This document shows, in pieces, positions 1-7,394 of a stretch of DNA of 64,000 nucleotides. The notes under the pieces are model-generated. The model was given only the letters and a program-made list of their open reading frames with translations, was not told where the DNA came from and did not search any database. Location: contig JBBDID010000044.1 in NCBI GenBank assembly GCA_040880585.1, positions 1 to 64,000 on the forward strand. The letters are read 5' to 3'. Position 1 is the stretch's first letter; every line of letters starts with the position of its first letter. Origin of the DNA: Paracrocinitomix sp040880585. Its GTDB lineage: Bacteria > Bacteroidota > Bacteroidia > Flavobacteriales_D > Crocinitomicaceae. The translations under genes and the position numbers were made by a program.

Positions 1-10
1 ACTTTTTTAA

Positions 11-42
11 CCTCACTTCATTTATGGAGTGAGGTTTTTTTT
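11..42 (+). terminator. Rho-independent terminator for a gene left of the window
   Basis: A 7-bp perfect stem (CCTCACT at 11-17, AGTGAGG at 28-34) with a 10-nt loop is followed by an eight-T run. The T-run lies on the + strand only, so it should end a rightward gene whose body is outside the window. Confidence 0.75.
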
Positions 43-335
43 GTCCCACCTTCCCGCCTTTTGGCGGGTGTTCCTCCCAAAGGGAGGAAGGGCTATTTTT
101 TCGTCTTCGGCGGTTTTTACCAGGAGGAGGAGGGGTGATTTTTTCGCCTTTGGCGGGTTGATTTGGGTATGATTGGTTGCTTTTGGTGGATGTGCCCCGG
201 CGGAGGTTGATAGCTTAGCATTTGTATTTGATGTTAATGAACAAGACAAATAATAGCGACCAGCGGAAGCTCGTTATTTGCTTTGTGAATGATCAAATAT
301 AAATGGTAACTAAAGACCGTAGACGGATGAGGCAC
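43..335. other. Intergenic segment rich in small GC hairpins, no supported gene
   Basis: The stretch contains several short hairpins, for example CCCGCC/GGCGGG at 53-68 and CCTCCC/GGGAGG at 73-87, and two look-alike GCC(A/G)AAGGCG-type stems near 108-115 and 144-155. A 75-codon minus-strand frame runs across it, but its composition (Pro/Lys-rich, built from the hairpin repeats) does not look like a protein. I see no promoter or RNA gene here. Confidence 0.5.
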
Positions 336-505
336 CCTAGTGTCAAGTCAAGCTTAAACCTACGGGTAATCCAGTGTGTATTTTGAGATGTCTCTGCGTT
401 CCAAAAAAATCACTTAACTACAGCTATGCTCATTTTTTGAGCCTTGATACATCTCAAAATCTACCGCCGCCTTACCCGTCATTCAAGACTTGACTTGACA
501 CTAGG
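336..505. repeat. Imperfect long inverted repeat (MITE/REP-like element)
   Basis: The two arms match in three ordered blocks: a 17-bp perfect match (336-352 with 489-505), an 8-bp match (362-369 with 472-479) and a 12-bp match (380-391 with 449-460). They enclose a 57-nt centre. No open frame spans it and no transposase gene is near. It ends about 10 bp beyond the tilS stop, so tilS transcripts would run into it and fold a large hairpin. No clear target-site duplication flanks it. Assignment to a mobile non-autonomous element is inference; a transcript-end structure is the alternative. Confidence 0.6.
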
Positions 506-515
506 AGTTATTCAT

Positions 516-1820
516 TCATTTAACTTCAAGGATTCTTTTTGTGGTAGAGGATATTTTATAATCATCACTAATTAAAAAGTTGATAATTGCGATTAATTCA
601 CCTGATTCAGATTCTAGCACGAGTATTTTATTTTTTTCAAACTGAGAATTTTTTTTATCAATTAAGATGTCGGAAATTAGTTTTGACCCTTTCATTCCAA
701 GTGGTGTTATTCTATCACCGTGACGCCAGTTTCTGATGCGAATGGGAAGTTTGATTTTATCGAAATCAAGTTGCAAGAGGTTATTTTTGGGTGTAATTAC
801 TGAATAATCTGAAGCCTTAATATCGACTACACCAAAAGAGGTTTGAAGGTGATACGGTAGGTTATCAATTGTTTCATGGATTGTAAAGTTTTTTGATTGT
901 TCTTTAATAATAAGTTGACCTCTATTGATCAGGAATTGGTGCGAATTGCTATTAAATACTGCTCCGGTATCACTATCTAGAAAAGCACTAAATTCAGTTA
1001 ATTTTTTTCTGTTAATATTAAAATCTTCGACTACTAGTTTTAGTTCAAAAGTGCTCAGCTTTTTTAATTTTTGGATATCAATTATCGTTTGATTTTCATT
1101 TTGGATGATTAGTTTTTTAATCAATGACTTTTTATTTATGTCCATCCATTCATTCAGATCTGTCATTTCTGAAAAGAATGATTTCATTTTTTTGGTAAAT
1201 TCGGGTTCAAGATCGTGAAAAAGCGGAATGATTTCATGTCGCAATTTATTTCTTCGGTAAATTGTTTTTTGATTGCTTTGATCTTCTCTAAAGGTTATTT
1301 TATTTGTTTGAGCGTACCGGGTGATTTGTTCCTGCGAGAATTGGAGTAATGGCCGATAAAAAGGAGGGTTAATTTTAGGGATAGCCGATAAGCCTTTGAT
1401 GCCCGTACCCCTCAATATATTCATAAAAAAGGATTCAACAGCATCATCCAAGTGGTGAGCTGTAAGGATGAGGGATTTATGATTTTTAACAATTGATCGA
1501 AACCATTCATATCTCAAATCTCGAGCTGTTTCCTGAATATTTGTTTTTCTATTGGCTGCAATTTTTTCAGTTTCAAATGCGGTAGTGATGACTTTACAAT
1601 TATTTGCTTTTGCAAAGTCCTTAACGAATTTTTCATCAGCCTCGGATGCTGCTGCTCTTAATTTAAAATTACAGTGTAAAATAACCGGTTGATATCCTAC
1701 GGAGATCAAAAGGGAGGTAAGCACCATAGAATCTATTCCACCACTAGATGCAACGTAAATCTCGTATTTATTAAAATCGGGAAAATCTTGTTTTATCGTT
1801 GCTTTAAACTGCTCTAGCAT
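516..1820 (-). CDS. tilS: tRNA(Ile)-lysidine synthase TilS
   Basis: TilS uses ATP and lysine to convert C34 of the CAU-anticodon tRNA-Ile to lysidine, so that it reads AUA codons; it acts in the cytoplasm and is essential in most bacteria. The N-terminus carries the PP-loop ATPase motif SGGIDS (about residues 27-32) followed by the N-type PP-ATPase domain (to about residue 200, including the LTAHHLDDAVE segment). The C-terminal third (LPIRIRNWRHGDRITPLGM, about 355-373) matches the TilS C-terminal substrate-binding domain. At 434 aa it has the normal full length. The start overlaps the pabB stop by 7 nt, which indicates translational coupling. The palindromic element lies just downstream. Confidence 0.93.
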   Translation of the reverse strand: MLEQFKATIKQDFPDFNKYEIYVASSGGIDSMVLTSLLISVGYQPVILHCNFKLRAAASEADEKFVKDFAKANNCKVITTAFETEKIAANRKTNIQETARDLRYEWFRSIVKNHKSLILTAHHLDDAVESFFMNILRGTGIKGLSAIPKINPPFYRPLLQFSQEQITRYAQTNKITFREDQSNQKTIYRRNKLRHEIIPLFHDLEPEFTKKMKSFFSEMTDLNEWMDINKKSLIKKLIIQNENQTIIDIQKLKKLSTFELKLVVEDFNINRKKLTEFSAFLDSDTGAVFNSNSHQFLINRGQLIIKEQSKNFTIHETIDNLPYHLQTSFGVVDIKASDYSVITPKNNLLQLDFDKIKLPIRIRNWRHGDRITPLGMKGSKLISDILIDKKNSQFEKNKILVLESESGELIAIINFLISDDYKISSTTKRILEVK

Positions 1821-3064
1821 AATGCTTTGTTTAGCGCTTCTAATTTAGTCAGGCATTCCTGGTATTCTTTTTCGGGGTTTGATTTAATGGTAATTGCTCC
1901 ACCTACCGGGGCAGATAAGGTATGAAAAGTTTTATTATAAATGATGGATCTTATAACGACATTAAAATCAAAATCTCCTTTTTCATCAAAGCTACCGATA
2001 GCGCCTGAATAAATCCCTCGTTTAAAATTCTCAAATTTATCAGCAAACTTCATGGCATTAATTTTGGGGGCTCCGGTCATTGATCCCATGGGGAATAGTG
2101 CTTTGAAAATTTCTGAATCTGTAGTAGCAGGTTTTATTTTGCATTTTACTGTAGAAATCAATTGGTGTACCGTTTGAAAAGTATACACCCCAAAAAGTTC
2201 ATCCACTTCCACTGATTTTTTTTGAGCTATTTTAGATAAATCATTCCTGACCAGATCAACAATCATCACATTTTCAGCTCTTTCTTTTATGTCTTCACGC
2301 AGATCATTTTTAATTTGTTCGTCTTTTATTTTATCGGGGTGTCTTGGAGCGGTTCCTTTTATTGGTTGAGAAATTAGTGAATCTGCTTTTTTCTTTAAAA
2401 ACCGTTCAGGAGAAGCTGATAGAACCGCTCCCCATTCTGTATTTAAGTAGGCAGAAAAAGGAGCGTTTGTGTGTTTATTTAATTTTATGAATGTATTAAA
2501 AGGGTTAAATTCCTTCACATTTGCAACAAAGTTGATACAATAAGTCATTTCATATAGATCACCTTTTTGGATATGAGACTTAATCTTTTCTACATTATGA
2601 ATATATTCTTCTTTGCTAGTTTGGGGGGAGAGATTGACAGGCGAAGATTTATTATTTTTTGGTTTTGATGGTGCTGAATTAAGAAATTTTTCTATCTCTT
2701 CGAGGTTGTATACTCCGCTATAGGTGGAGCTGTTTGAGTTGACTTTTAAAACATGTTTTGGAACAAAGAAGTAAGCGAGTGGGAATTTTTGAAAGTCTTT
2801 ATTTTTGCTGCTTAAAAAGGGTTCTATACTATTTTTAACGTCATAACCCAAATACCCAAAGGAAGTTGTGTTTTTATAATTACCTCTAAATTTTTGAAAA
2901 TCAGACCATTTCAGTTTTTTTTTGGCAACCCACTGAGTGCCTACTCCCCAAGCCAAGGTGAAATTTTGATCATTTTCCAGGAGAAGGCATAGTGTATCCG
3001 GTTCAATTTTCGGAACAATTTGCTTCCAATCGATCTTGAGATTTAGTGAAAGGTTTTTATTCAT
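1814..3064 (-). CDS. pabB: Aminodeoxychorismate synthase component I (PabB-like chorismate-binding enzyme)
   Basis: This chorismate-utilising enzyme converts chorismate and ammonia to 4-amino-4-deoxychorismate for folate synthesis. The catalytic half shows the family signatures SASPERFL, QPIKGTAPRHP, ENVMIVDLVRNDLSKIA, PMGSMTGAPK and YSGAIGSFDEKGDFDFNV. PabB is preferred over anthranilate synthase TrpE because the gene is alone (no trp genes) and the protein is short (416 aa) with an abbreviated N-terminal half. No glutaminase partner (PabA) or lyase (PabC) is nearby. folE, another folate-pathway gene, is 13 kb away. It heads a two-gene operon with tilS and has a TACTTTTG box 18 nt upstream. 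MenF or TrpE remain less likely alternatives. Confidence 0.85.
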   Translation of the reverse strand: MNKNLSLNLKIDWKQIVPKIEPDTLCLLLENDQNFTLAWGVGTQWVAKKKLKWSDFQKFRGNYKNTTSFGYLGYDVKNSIEPFLSSKNKDFQKFPLAYFFVPKHVLKVNSNSSTYSGVYNLEEIEKFLNSAPSKPKNNKSSPVNLSPQTSKEEYIHNVEKIKSHIQKGDLYEMTYCINFVANVKEFNPFNTFIKLNKHTNAPFSAYLNTEWGAVLSASPERFLKKKADSLISQPIKGTAPRHPDKIKDEQIKNDLREDIKERAENVMIVDLVRNDLSKIAQKKSVEVDELFGVYTFQTVHQLISTVKCKIKPATTDSEIFKALFPMGSMTGAPKINAMKFADKFENFKRGIYSGAIGSFDEKGDFDFNVVIRSIIYNKTFHTLSAPVGGAITIKSNPEKEYQECLTKLEALNKALC

Positions 3065-3081
3065 AGGGCGATTAGCTTATC

Positions 3082-3089
3082 CAAAAGTA
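3082..3089 (-). promoter_or_regulatory. Bacteroidota -7 box for pabB-tilS
   Basis: On the minus strand the sequence reads TACTTTTG, matching TAnnTTTG, and would give a leader of roughly 10-15 nt before the pabB ATG. No convincing -33 element was seen. Confidence 0.5.
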
Positions 3090-3136
3090 CAATCTTCTGT
3101 TGAAAGGATTTGTAAGGGGGGGAATTATTGTTGTTA

Positions 3137-3178
3137 CAGATTTCAGATTTCAGATGTCAGGTTTCAGAGTACAGTAAG
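3137..3178. repeat. Six-unit degenerate heptamer repeat (CAGATTT-like)
   Basis: Six consecutive 7-bp units, all starting CAG, read CAGATTT, CAGATTT, CAGATGT, CAGGTTT, CAGAGTA, CAGTAAG. They decay from left to right. They sit in the intergenic space between the PKD-protein stop (3207) and the pabB promoter (3082-3089). Confidence 0.7.
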
Positions 3179-3206
3179 AAGAAAGAGAAATATGAGTTTT
3201 AAACGA

Positions 3207-4367
3207 CTATTCAAAAACAATGGGGAGGGTTGATTTAGCGGTAGCTGTTCTAATGTGAACATAATAGTTAGCTGATTCAAAAACCCGGATGTTTATTATA
3301 TGATTTACACCTCCTGATACAGTTTGTTGGTAGATTATTTTTTGCATTACATCAAAAATGATGATTTCAACTTTTCCACTAAGCCGAGACAAATCAATGT
3401 TAAGTAGCTCCGAAGTGGGGTTAGGAAAGACATTTACATTTAAAGGCTTGATTTCGGATAATTTGGAGGCATCAAATACAGTTATATTGTTTTCACAAAC
3501 GGTTGTTGTACAATTGTTACCATTGTTCACGTCTACACAGACACAGTAGTTACCTTCAGCTACCCAGGAATAATAAAAAGCGCTTGTATCTGTAGTTAGG
3601 TTTCCATCACAAAAGCTCCAAAGAAAGGCGGCGGTAGGAAATACACCTGTAGTATTAAAGTCAATAAGAATGGAGTCTGATACATCTATAGAATTAGAGG
3701 ATAGATTCAGTGTAATGTTGGGTTGTTGTTTTACCTGTATAGTAAAAGTTGCAGTATCATTAGGGCAAGTTCCTGATCCACTCACTATATAATCAAAAAT
3801 ATAATCATCTGGGATTAAATCAGTATAATCGAAAGTGGCTGTGGCCGGAGAGAATTGTCCGGAAGCAGTAATTTCTTGCCAGGTTCCGCCCGCATCCCCA
3901 CTCACTAATGTGTTCAAATTAATCGAGTCATTAGTATTACAAACAGCCAGGCCATCATCAGTCCCGGCATTAACCGCTTCATCCACAAAAATTGTTACCG
4001 TTACCGAGTCGAGACAACCTGCTCCGTCATCTGCTATCAATTCAATGTCATAACTTCCCGAAGATCCAAAACTTAGAAGTGTATTAGTCGTTGTTGTAAA
4101 AGCTGTTTCGTTTAATTTCCATACATAAGAGGACGCCCCACTAGAGGTGTTGGTAAAGGTCACTATTTCACCCGTACAGGTATTGGTTGTAGAAGCTGTA
4201 AAGTCAGCAGTAACGCCACAAGATCGAAAAGATGTTTGATTTAAAATCTCGTTGAAATGAGACTTTAAATCATTGGTGCAGAAGAATAAATCACAGCCGA
4301 GGGCTGAATTTGTTGTCATCATCAATAGCAATGAGTAATTTATTATTTTGAACATTTTGATTTTCAT
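3207..4367 (-). CDS. Secreted PKD-domain protein with type A T9SS sorting domain
   Basis: No specific function is recognised. The N-terminus has a short hydrophobic signal peptide (about residues 1-24, ending ALG-C, so lipoprotein processing cannot be excluded). A PKD-like Ig fold follows (about 50-130, with a WKLNETAF strand and SGSYDIELIADDGAGC), then an Ig-like repeat (130-215) and another PKD-like repeat (215-295). The last ~75 residues are a type A T9SS C-terminal domain (VNVFPNPTSELLNIDL ... YYVHI). It should therefore be exported by Sec, then secreted or surface-attached through the type IX system. The gene is transcribed alone and has a TATTTTTG box 8 nt upstream of its ATG. A signal-peptidase site and the nature of the cargo cannot be settled from sequence. 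Confidence 0.8.
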   Translation of the reverse strand: MKIKMFKIINYSLLLMMTTNSALGCDLFFCTNDLKSHFNEILNQTSFRSCGVTADFTASTTNTCTGEIVTFTNTSSGASSYVWKLNETAFTTTTNTLLSFGSSGSYDIELIADDGAGCLDSVTVTIFVDEAVNAGTDDGLAVCNTNDSINLNTLVSGDAGGTWQEITASGQFSPATATFDYTDLIPDDYIFDYIVSGSGTCPNDTATFTIQVKQQPNITLNLSSNSIDVSDSILIDFNTTGVFPTAAFLWSFCDGNLTTDTSAFYYSWVAEGNYCVCVDVNNGNNCTTTVCENNITVFDASKLSEIKPLNVNVFPNPTSELLNIDLSRLSGKVEIIIFDVMQKIIYQQTVSGGVNHIINIRVFESANYYVHIRTATAKSTLPIVFE

Positions 4368-4374
4368 GTAAAGA

Positions 4375-4382
4375 CAAAAATA
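4375..4382 (-). promoter_or_regulatory. -7 box for the PKD/T9SS cargo gene
   Basis: The minus strand reads TATTTTTG (TAnnTTTG) directly before the ATG at 4367. The predicted start of transcription would lie almost at the start codon, so the mRNA would be nearly leaderless. Confidence 0.35.
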
Positions 4383-4519
4383 ATGAAAAATGAAGTATGT
4401 ATAGTTTTCTATAATGAATCTAACGTTTGCGTTACATTTTATTTACTTAGAAAATACTGAACAAAGAGTCAACAAAAAATCGGTAAGAGACGTATGCTAA
4501 TTAAGTAATAAAAAGCCTG

Positions 4520-4527
4520 TATCTTTG
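4520..4527 (+). promoter_or_regulatory. -7 box for mgtE
   Basis: TATCTTTG, a perfect match to the Bacteroidota TAnnTTTG box, lies 29 nt before the GTG start of mgtE. The leader is too short to hold a magnesium riboswitch. Confidence 0.6.
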
Positions 4528-4556
4528 CGCTCAGTTAATCGATAAGTCATTAAGCT

Positions 4557-5909
4557 GTGAAACTCGAATTGTCAAAAGAATTTTTAGAACGCATTCAGCT
4601 CATGATAGCGCATGAGGATGCTGTGGCAATTAAGCATGAGTTGAAGGACATCCACCCTGCTGATATTGCTGACATCATGGAGTCGTTGTCATCAGATGAA
4701 GCAAAATTCATATTTGATCATTTGGATAATGAATTGACTTCAGCTGTGCTGATGGAGTTTGATGAAGATTATCGAAATCGCTTTTTAAAGTTATTATCTA
4801 TTGAAGAAATTGTTGATCAGGTAGATCAACTTGAGACGGATGATGCGGCTGACCTTTTAGGGGAGATGGAAGAGGATCAGAAAGATGAAATCATCTCTCA
4901 CCTGGAGGATCCTGAGCATGCTTCTGAAATTGTTGACCTACTCAATTACGAGTTTGATACGGCGGGTGGTTTGATGCACAAAGAATTCATTAAAGCCAAG
5001 TCACATTGGGCGGTTGACAGGTGTGTAATTGAGTTGAGAAGACAGGCAGAAGATGTTGATCGTGTATACTCTATTTATGTGGTGGATAAAGAAGACAGGT
5101 TACTGGGGATTTTATCTTTGAAGAGTTTGCTTTTTGCTGAGCCCAAGGCATTGATTAACGACCTATATTTAAAAGATCGACTACATTATGTCAAGACCCA
5201 TGAAAAAGCTGAAGAAGTAGCTGAAATCATGGAGAAATATGACTTGGTGTCCTTGCCGGTTTTGGATCGTCAAGATCGGTTAGTGGGGCGAATTACCATT
5301 GATGATGTGGTAGATGTGATCAAGGAAGAGGCAGAGAAGGATTTCCAAATGGCATCCGGTATCTCAGAAAATATTGAAGCCTCATCCGGTGTCCTTAAAA
5401 ACACCCGATCTCGCTTACCCTGGATTCTAATCGGATTAGCAGGAGGAGTAGCATCTTCTCAGATTATTAAAGGGTATGAAGTTCAGATAGATATAAATCC
5501 GGCTCTGGCATTTTTTATTCCATTAATTGTGGCAACGGCGGGTAATGTTGGTGTTCAATCATCAGCCATTATTGTACAGGGATTAGCAGCAAAAGATTTT
5601 CAATTTCAAGGATTGTTCAAACAAGTGGGCAAAGAGACCCTGGTGGGGATGCTGGTAGGTGTAATTTGCTCGGTAATTATTTTTGGGATGAGTTATTTTT
5701 TTCTCAGTGACTTCAGGTTGGGAATTACCATTTCAATTTCTTTGTTTTTAGTGGTTGTTATTGCGGCTGTTTTGGGTACAGTCATTCCTTTGTTGTTGGA
5801 TAGAATAAAGATCGATCCAGCTCTTGCAACCGGTCCTTTTATTACAACAGCGAATGATATTATTGGTTTGACCATTTATTTTGTTGTGGCGTATCTTGTG
5901 TATCTTTAA
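4557..5909 (+). CDS. mgtE: Magnesium transporter MgtE
   Basis: MgtE is a homodimeric Mg2+ channel of the inner membrane gated by cytosolic Mg2+. All three parts are visible: an acidic N domain of superhelical repeats (about residues 1-130, with DDAADLLGEMEEDQKDEI), a tandem CBS pair (about 135-255, LVSLPVLDRQDRLVGRIT) and a five-helix transmembrane domain (about 285-450) containing the conserved pore segment around VATAGNVGVQSSAIIVQG. Length 450 aa is normal. The start is GTG; no upstream in-frame ATG exists after the preceding stop, and the predicted product begins directly with the usual ELSKEFLERI-type helix. A hydroxyacid dehydrogenase gene follows after 3 nt, so both are probably co-transcribed from the TATCTTTG promoter. 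Confidence 0.95.
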   Translation: MKLELSKEFLERIQLMIAHEDAVAIKHELKDIHPADIADIMESLSSDEAKFIFDHLDNELTSAVLMEFDEDYRNRFLKLLSIEEIVDQVDQLETDDAADLLGEMEEDQKDEIISHLEDPEHASEIVDLLNYEFDTAGGLMHKEFIKAKSHWAVDRCVIELRRQAEDVDRVYSIYVVDKEDRLLGILSLKSLLFAEPKALINDLYLKDRLHYVKTHEKAEEVAEIMEKYDLVSLPVLDRQDRLVGRITIDDVVDVIKEEAEKDFQMASGISENIEASSGVLKNTRSRLPWILIGLAGGVASSQIIKGYEVQIDINPALAFFIPLIVATAGNVGVQSSAIIVQGLAAKDFQFQGLFKQVGKETLVGMLVGVICSVIIFGMSYFFLSDFRLGITISISLFLVVVIAAVLGTVIPLLLDRIKIDPALATGPFITTANDIIGLTIYFVVAYLVYL

Positions 5910-5912
5910 GAG

Positions 5913-6869
5913 ATGAAAATTGCTTTTTTAGATACTGTTCATGAGGTTTTAGAAAAGGGCTTAACTGATTTAGGATATCAGTGTGTCGATTTAACCACAG
6001 TTCCGGTTGAGAAGATTCCCGAAAAAATACATGCGTATGAAGGGATTGTCGTTCGTTCAAAACTTCCTTTAGATGAAAAATTTCTTTCAAATGCTCCTCA
6101 CTTGAAATTCATAGCACGTTCAGGGGCTGGCATGGAGAATATTGATGTGGGATACTGTGAACGAACAGGAATTGAACTTTTCAACGCCCCTGAGGGCAAT
6201 AGAAATGCGGTTGCCGAACACGCATTAGGCATGTTGTTGATGTTGTTTAATAATTTACACAAGGCAGATGCTGAAGTGCGATCCGGTAAATGGGACAGGG
6301 AAGGTAATCGGGGAATAGAGTTGGATGGAAAAACCGTAGGAATTATCGGATATGGTAATAATGGATCAGCCTTTGCGAAAAAACTAAGGGGATTTGAGGT
6401 TGAAGTTTTGGCTTATGATAAATATAAGTCAGGATTTGGAAATGAGTATATACAGGAGGTAAGTTTAGATGAAATTAAAGCCCGAAGCCATGTGTTAAGC
6501 CTTCATATTCCGCAGAATGAGGAAACACTTAGTATGGTGGATGAGGCGTTTATCGACAGCATGAAGCAACCATTTTATCTAATCAATTTATCCAGGGGAA
6601 AAATCGTAAAATCATCAGATCTGCTTCATGCCCTTGATAACGGAAAAGTACTGGGAGCTTGTCTTGACGTGCTGGAACAAGAAACAACTTCATTTGAGAA
6701 TATGTTTACAGATCAGAAAGTGATGGATCAGGATTTACAGCGTTTATTAAGGTCGGATAAGGTGGTTTTTTCTCCACACATTGGCGGATGGACTTCCGCT
6801 TCTTATTATAAATTAAGTAAAGTACTTTTAGATAAAATCACTAATTTTTATAACCATAGTACACATTAA
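5913..6869 (+). CDS. D-2-hydroxyacid dehydrogenase (phosphoglycerate dehydrogenase-like)
   Basis: This is an NAD-dependent oxidoreductase of the D-isomer 2-hydroxyacid dehydrogenase family. The catalytic-domain hallmark ARSGAGMENID (about residues 70-80) and the Rossmann motif GIIGYGNNG (about 145-153) are present, as are the catalytic Arg in INLSRGK and the His in SPHIGGWT. The Glu of the triad probably lies in the DVLEQE segment. At 318 aa it lacks any C-terminal ACT domain, unlike SerA of many bacteria, so the substrate (3-phosphoglycerate, glyoxylate or hydroxypyruvate, or other 2-keto acids) cannot be named. It begins 3 nt after mgtE and no serC is beside it. Confidence 0.85.
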   Translation: MKIAFLDTVHEVLEKGLTDLGYQCVDLTTVPVEKIPEKIHAYEGIVVRSKLPLDEKFLSNAPHLKFIARSGAGMENIDVGYCERTGIELFNAPEGNRNAVAEHALGMLLMLFNNLHKADAEVRSGKWDREGNRGIELDGKTVGIIGYGNNGSAFAKKLRGFEVEVLAYDKYKSGFGNEYIQEVSLDEIKARSHVLSLHIPQNEETLSMVDEAFIDSMKQPFYLINLSRGKIVKSSDLLHALDNGKVLGACLDVLEQETTSFENMFTDQKVMDQDLQRLLRSDKVVFSPHIGGWTSASYYKLSKVLLDKITNFYNHSTH

Positions 6870-7061
6870 GTCGATCTGTTAGATAGATTTATTAACATTT
6901 TTTAATAGTTGATTATCCTAGTGTTTATGAGTGATTGAGATGTTGTTTGCAGACCGTGATTACTGCAACCTGTTGATATTTATGACAATTAAGTTTGACA
7001 CAATAATATTTTTTAACTATTTTCGTCTTAGTATTTACATTATTAGGGTTGGCAGGATCTT

Positions 7062-7086
7062 GTCTTTGTCAGCACAAGACAAAGAC
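7062..7086. promoter_or_regulatory. Perfect 9-bp inverted repeat in front of a small lipoprotein gene
   Basis: GTCTTTGTC (7062-7070) and GACAAAGAC (7078-7086) form a perfect stem with a 7-nt loop, 27 nt before the ATG at 7114. A TGTCTTTG sequence, one base off the TAnnTTTG box, lies in the left arm. It may be an operator over the promoter or a leader hairpin; there is no T-run, so it is not a terminator. Confidence 0.4.
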
Positions 7087-7113
7087 TATAAAACCAAGAA
7101 AAAACCAAAAACA

Positions 7114-7284
7114 ATGAAGAAAGTAATTTTAGGAGGACTATTAGGAGTGTTTGCTTTAGGAATGACTAGTTGTGGCGGAGGCCATACCTGTGACGCTTAT
7201 CGTCAGGCTGATTATTCAAAATACAAAGCAGAGCAAAATCAAAAAATCGAGTTGATCCAATCTCTTACAGAGGCGAAAAAGTAA
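7114..7284 (+). CDS. Small lipoprotein, 56 aa, function unknown
   Basis: I do not recognise this protein. It begins with a classical lipoprotein signal (MKKVILGGLLGVFALGMTSC), and the lipidated Cys would be residue 20. The mature part is only ~36 aa, with a short Cys-containing stretch (HTCDAYRQADYSKYK) and a helical, charged tail. A longer reading starting at 6931 is possible, but it would put an unrelated low-quality sequence in front of the signal peptide, so the ATG at 7114 is preferred. An unusual inverted repeat precedes the gene and a terminator follows it, so it appears to be a free-standing unit. A lipid-anchored envelope location is inferred from the lipobox. Confidence 0.75.
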   Translation: MKKVILGGLLGVFALGMTSCGGGHTCDAYRQADYSKYKAEQNQKIELIQSLTEAKK

Positions 7285-7309
7285 TAACTCTTTCCGTAAA
7301 GAAAAATAT

Positions 7310-7337
7310 AGCTTGACCTATTGAGTTGAGCTTTTTT
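7310..7337 (+). terminator. Terminator after the small lipoprotein gene
   Basis: A 7-bp stem (AGCTTGA 7310-7316 with TTGAGCT 7326-7332, two G-U wobbles) is followed by a six-T run on the + strand. Confidence 0.5.
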
Positions 7338-7341
7338 CACA

Positions 7342-7374
7342 AATAAAAAAGCTGGTTACCACAGGCAACCAGCT
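7342..7374 (-). terminator. Terminator after clpB
   Basis: A perfect 8-bp stem (AGCTGGTT 7350-7357 with AACCAGCT 7367-7374) is followed on the minus strand by a T-rich run (TTTTTTATTTG). It starts 21 nt beyond the clpB stop. Confidence 0.75.
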
Positions 7375-7394
7375 ATATTTGTATGGATATAAGC

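Noticed and set aside
22..249. A 75-codon minus-strand open frame
   Set aside because: It is made of hairpin-repeat sequence, has no start context or recognisable domain, and overlaps a terminator.
4528..4556. Magnesium-responsive riboswitch before mgtE
   Set aside because: The predicted leader is under 35 nt, too short for an M-box structure.
6931..7113. N-terminal extension of the small lipoprotein
   Set aside because: It would bury the lipoprotein signal, and the extension has no homology-like features; the intergenic inverted repeat is a better explanation of the region.
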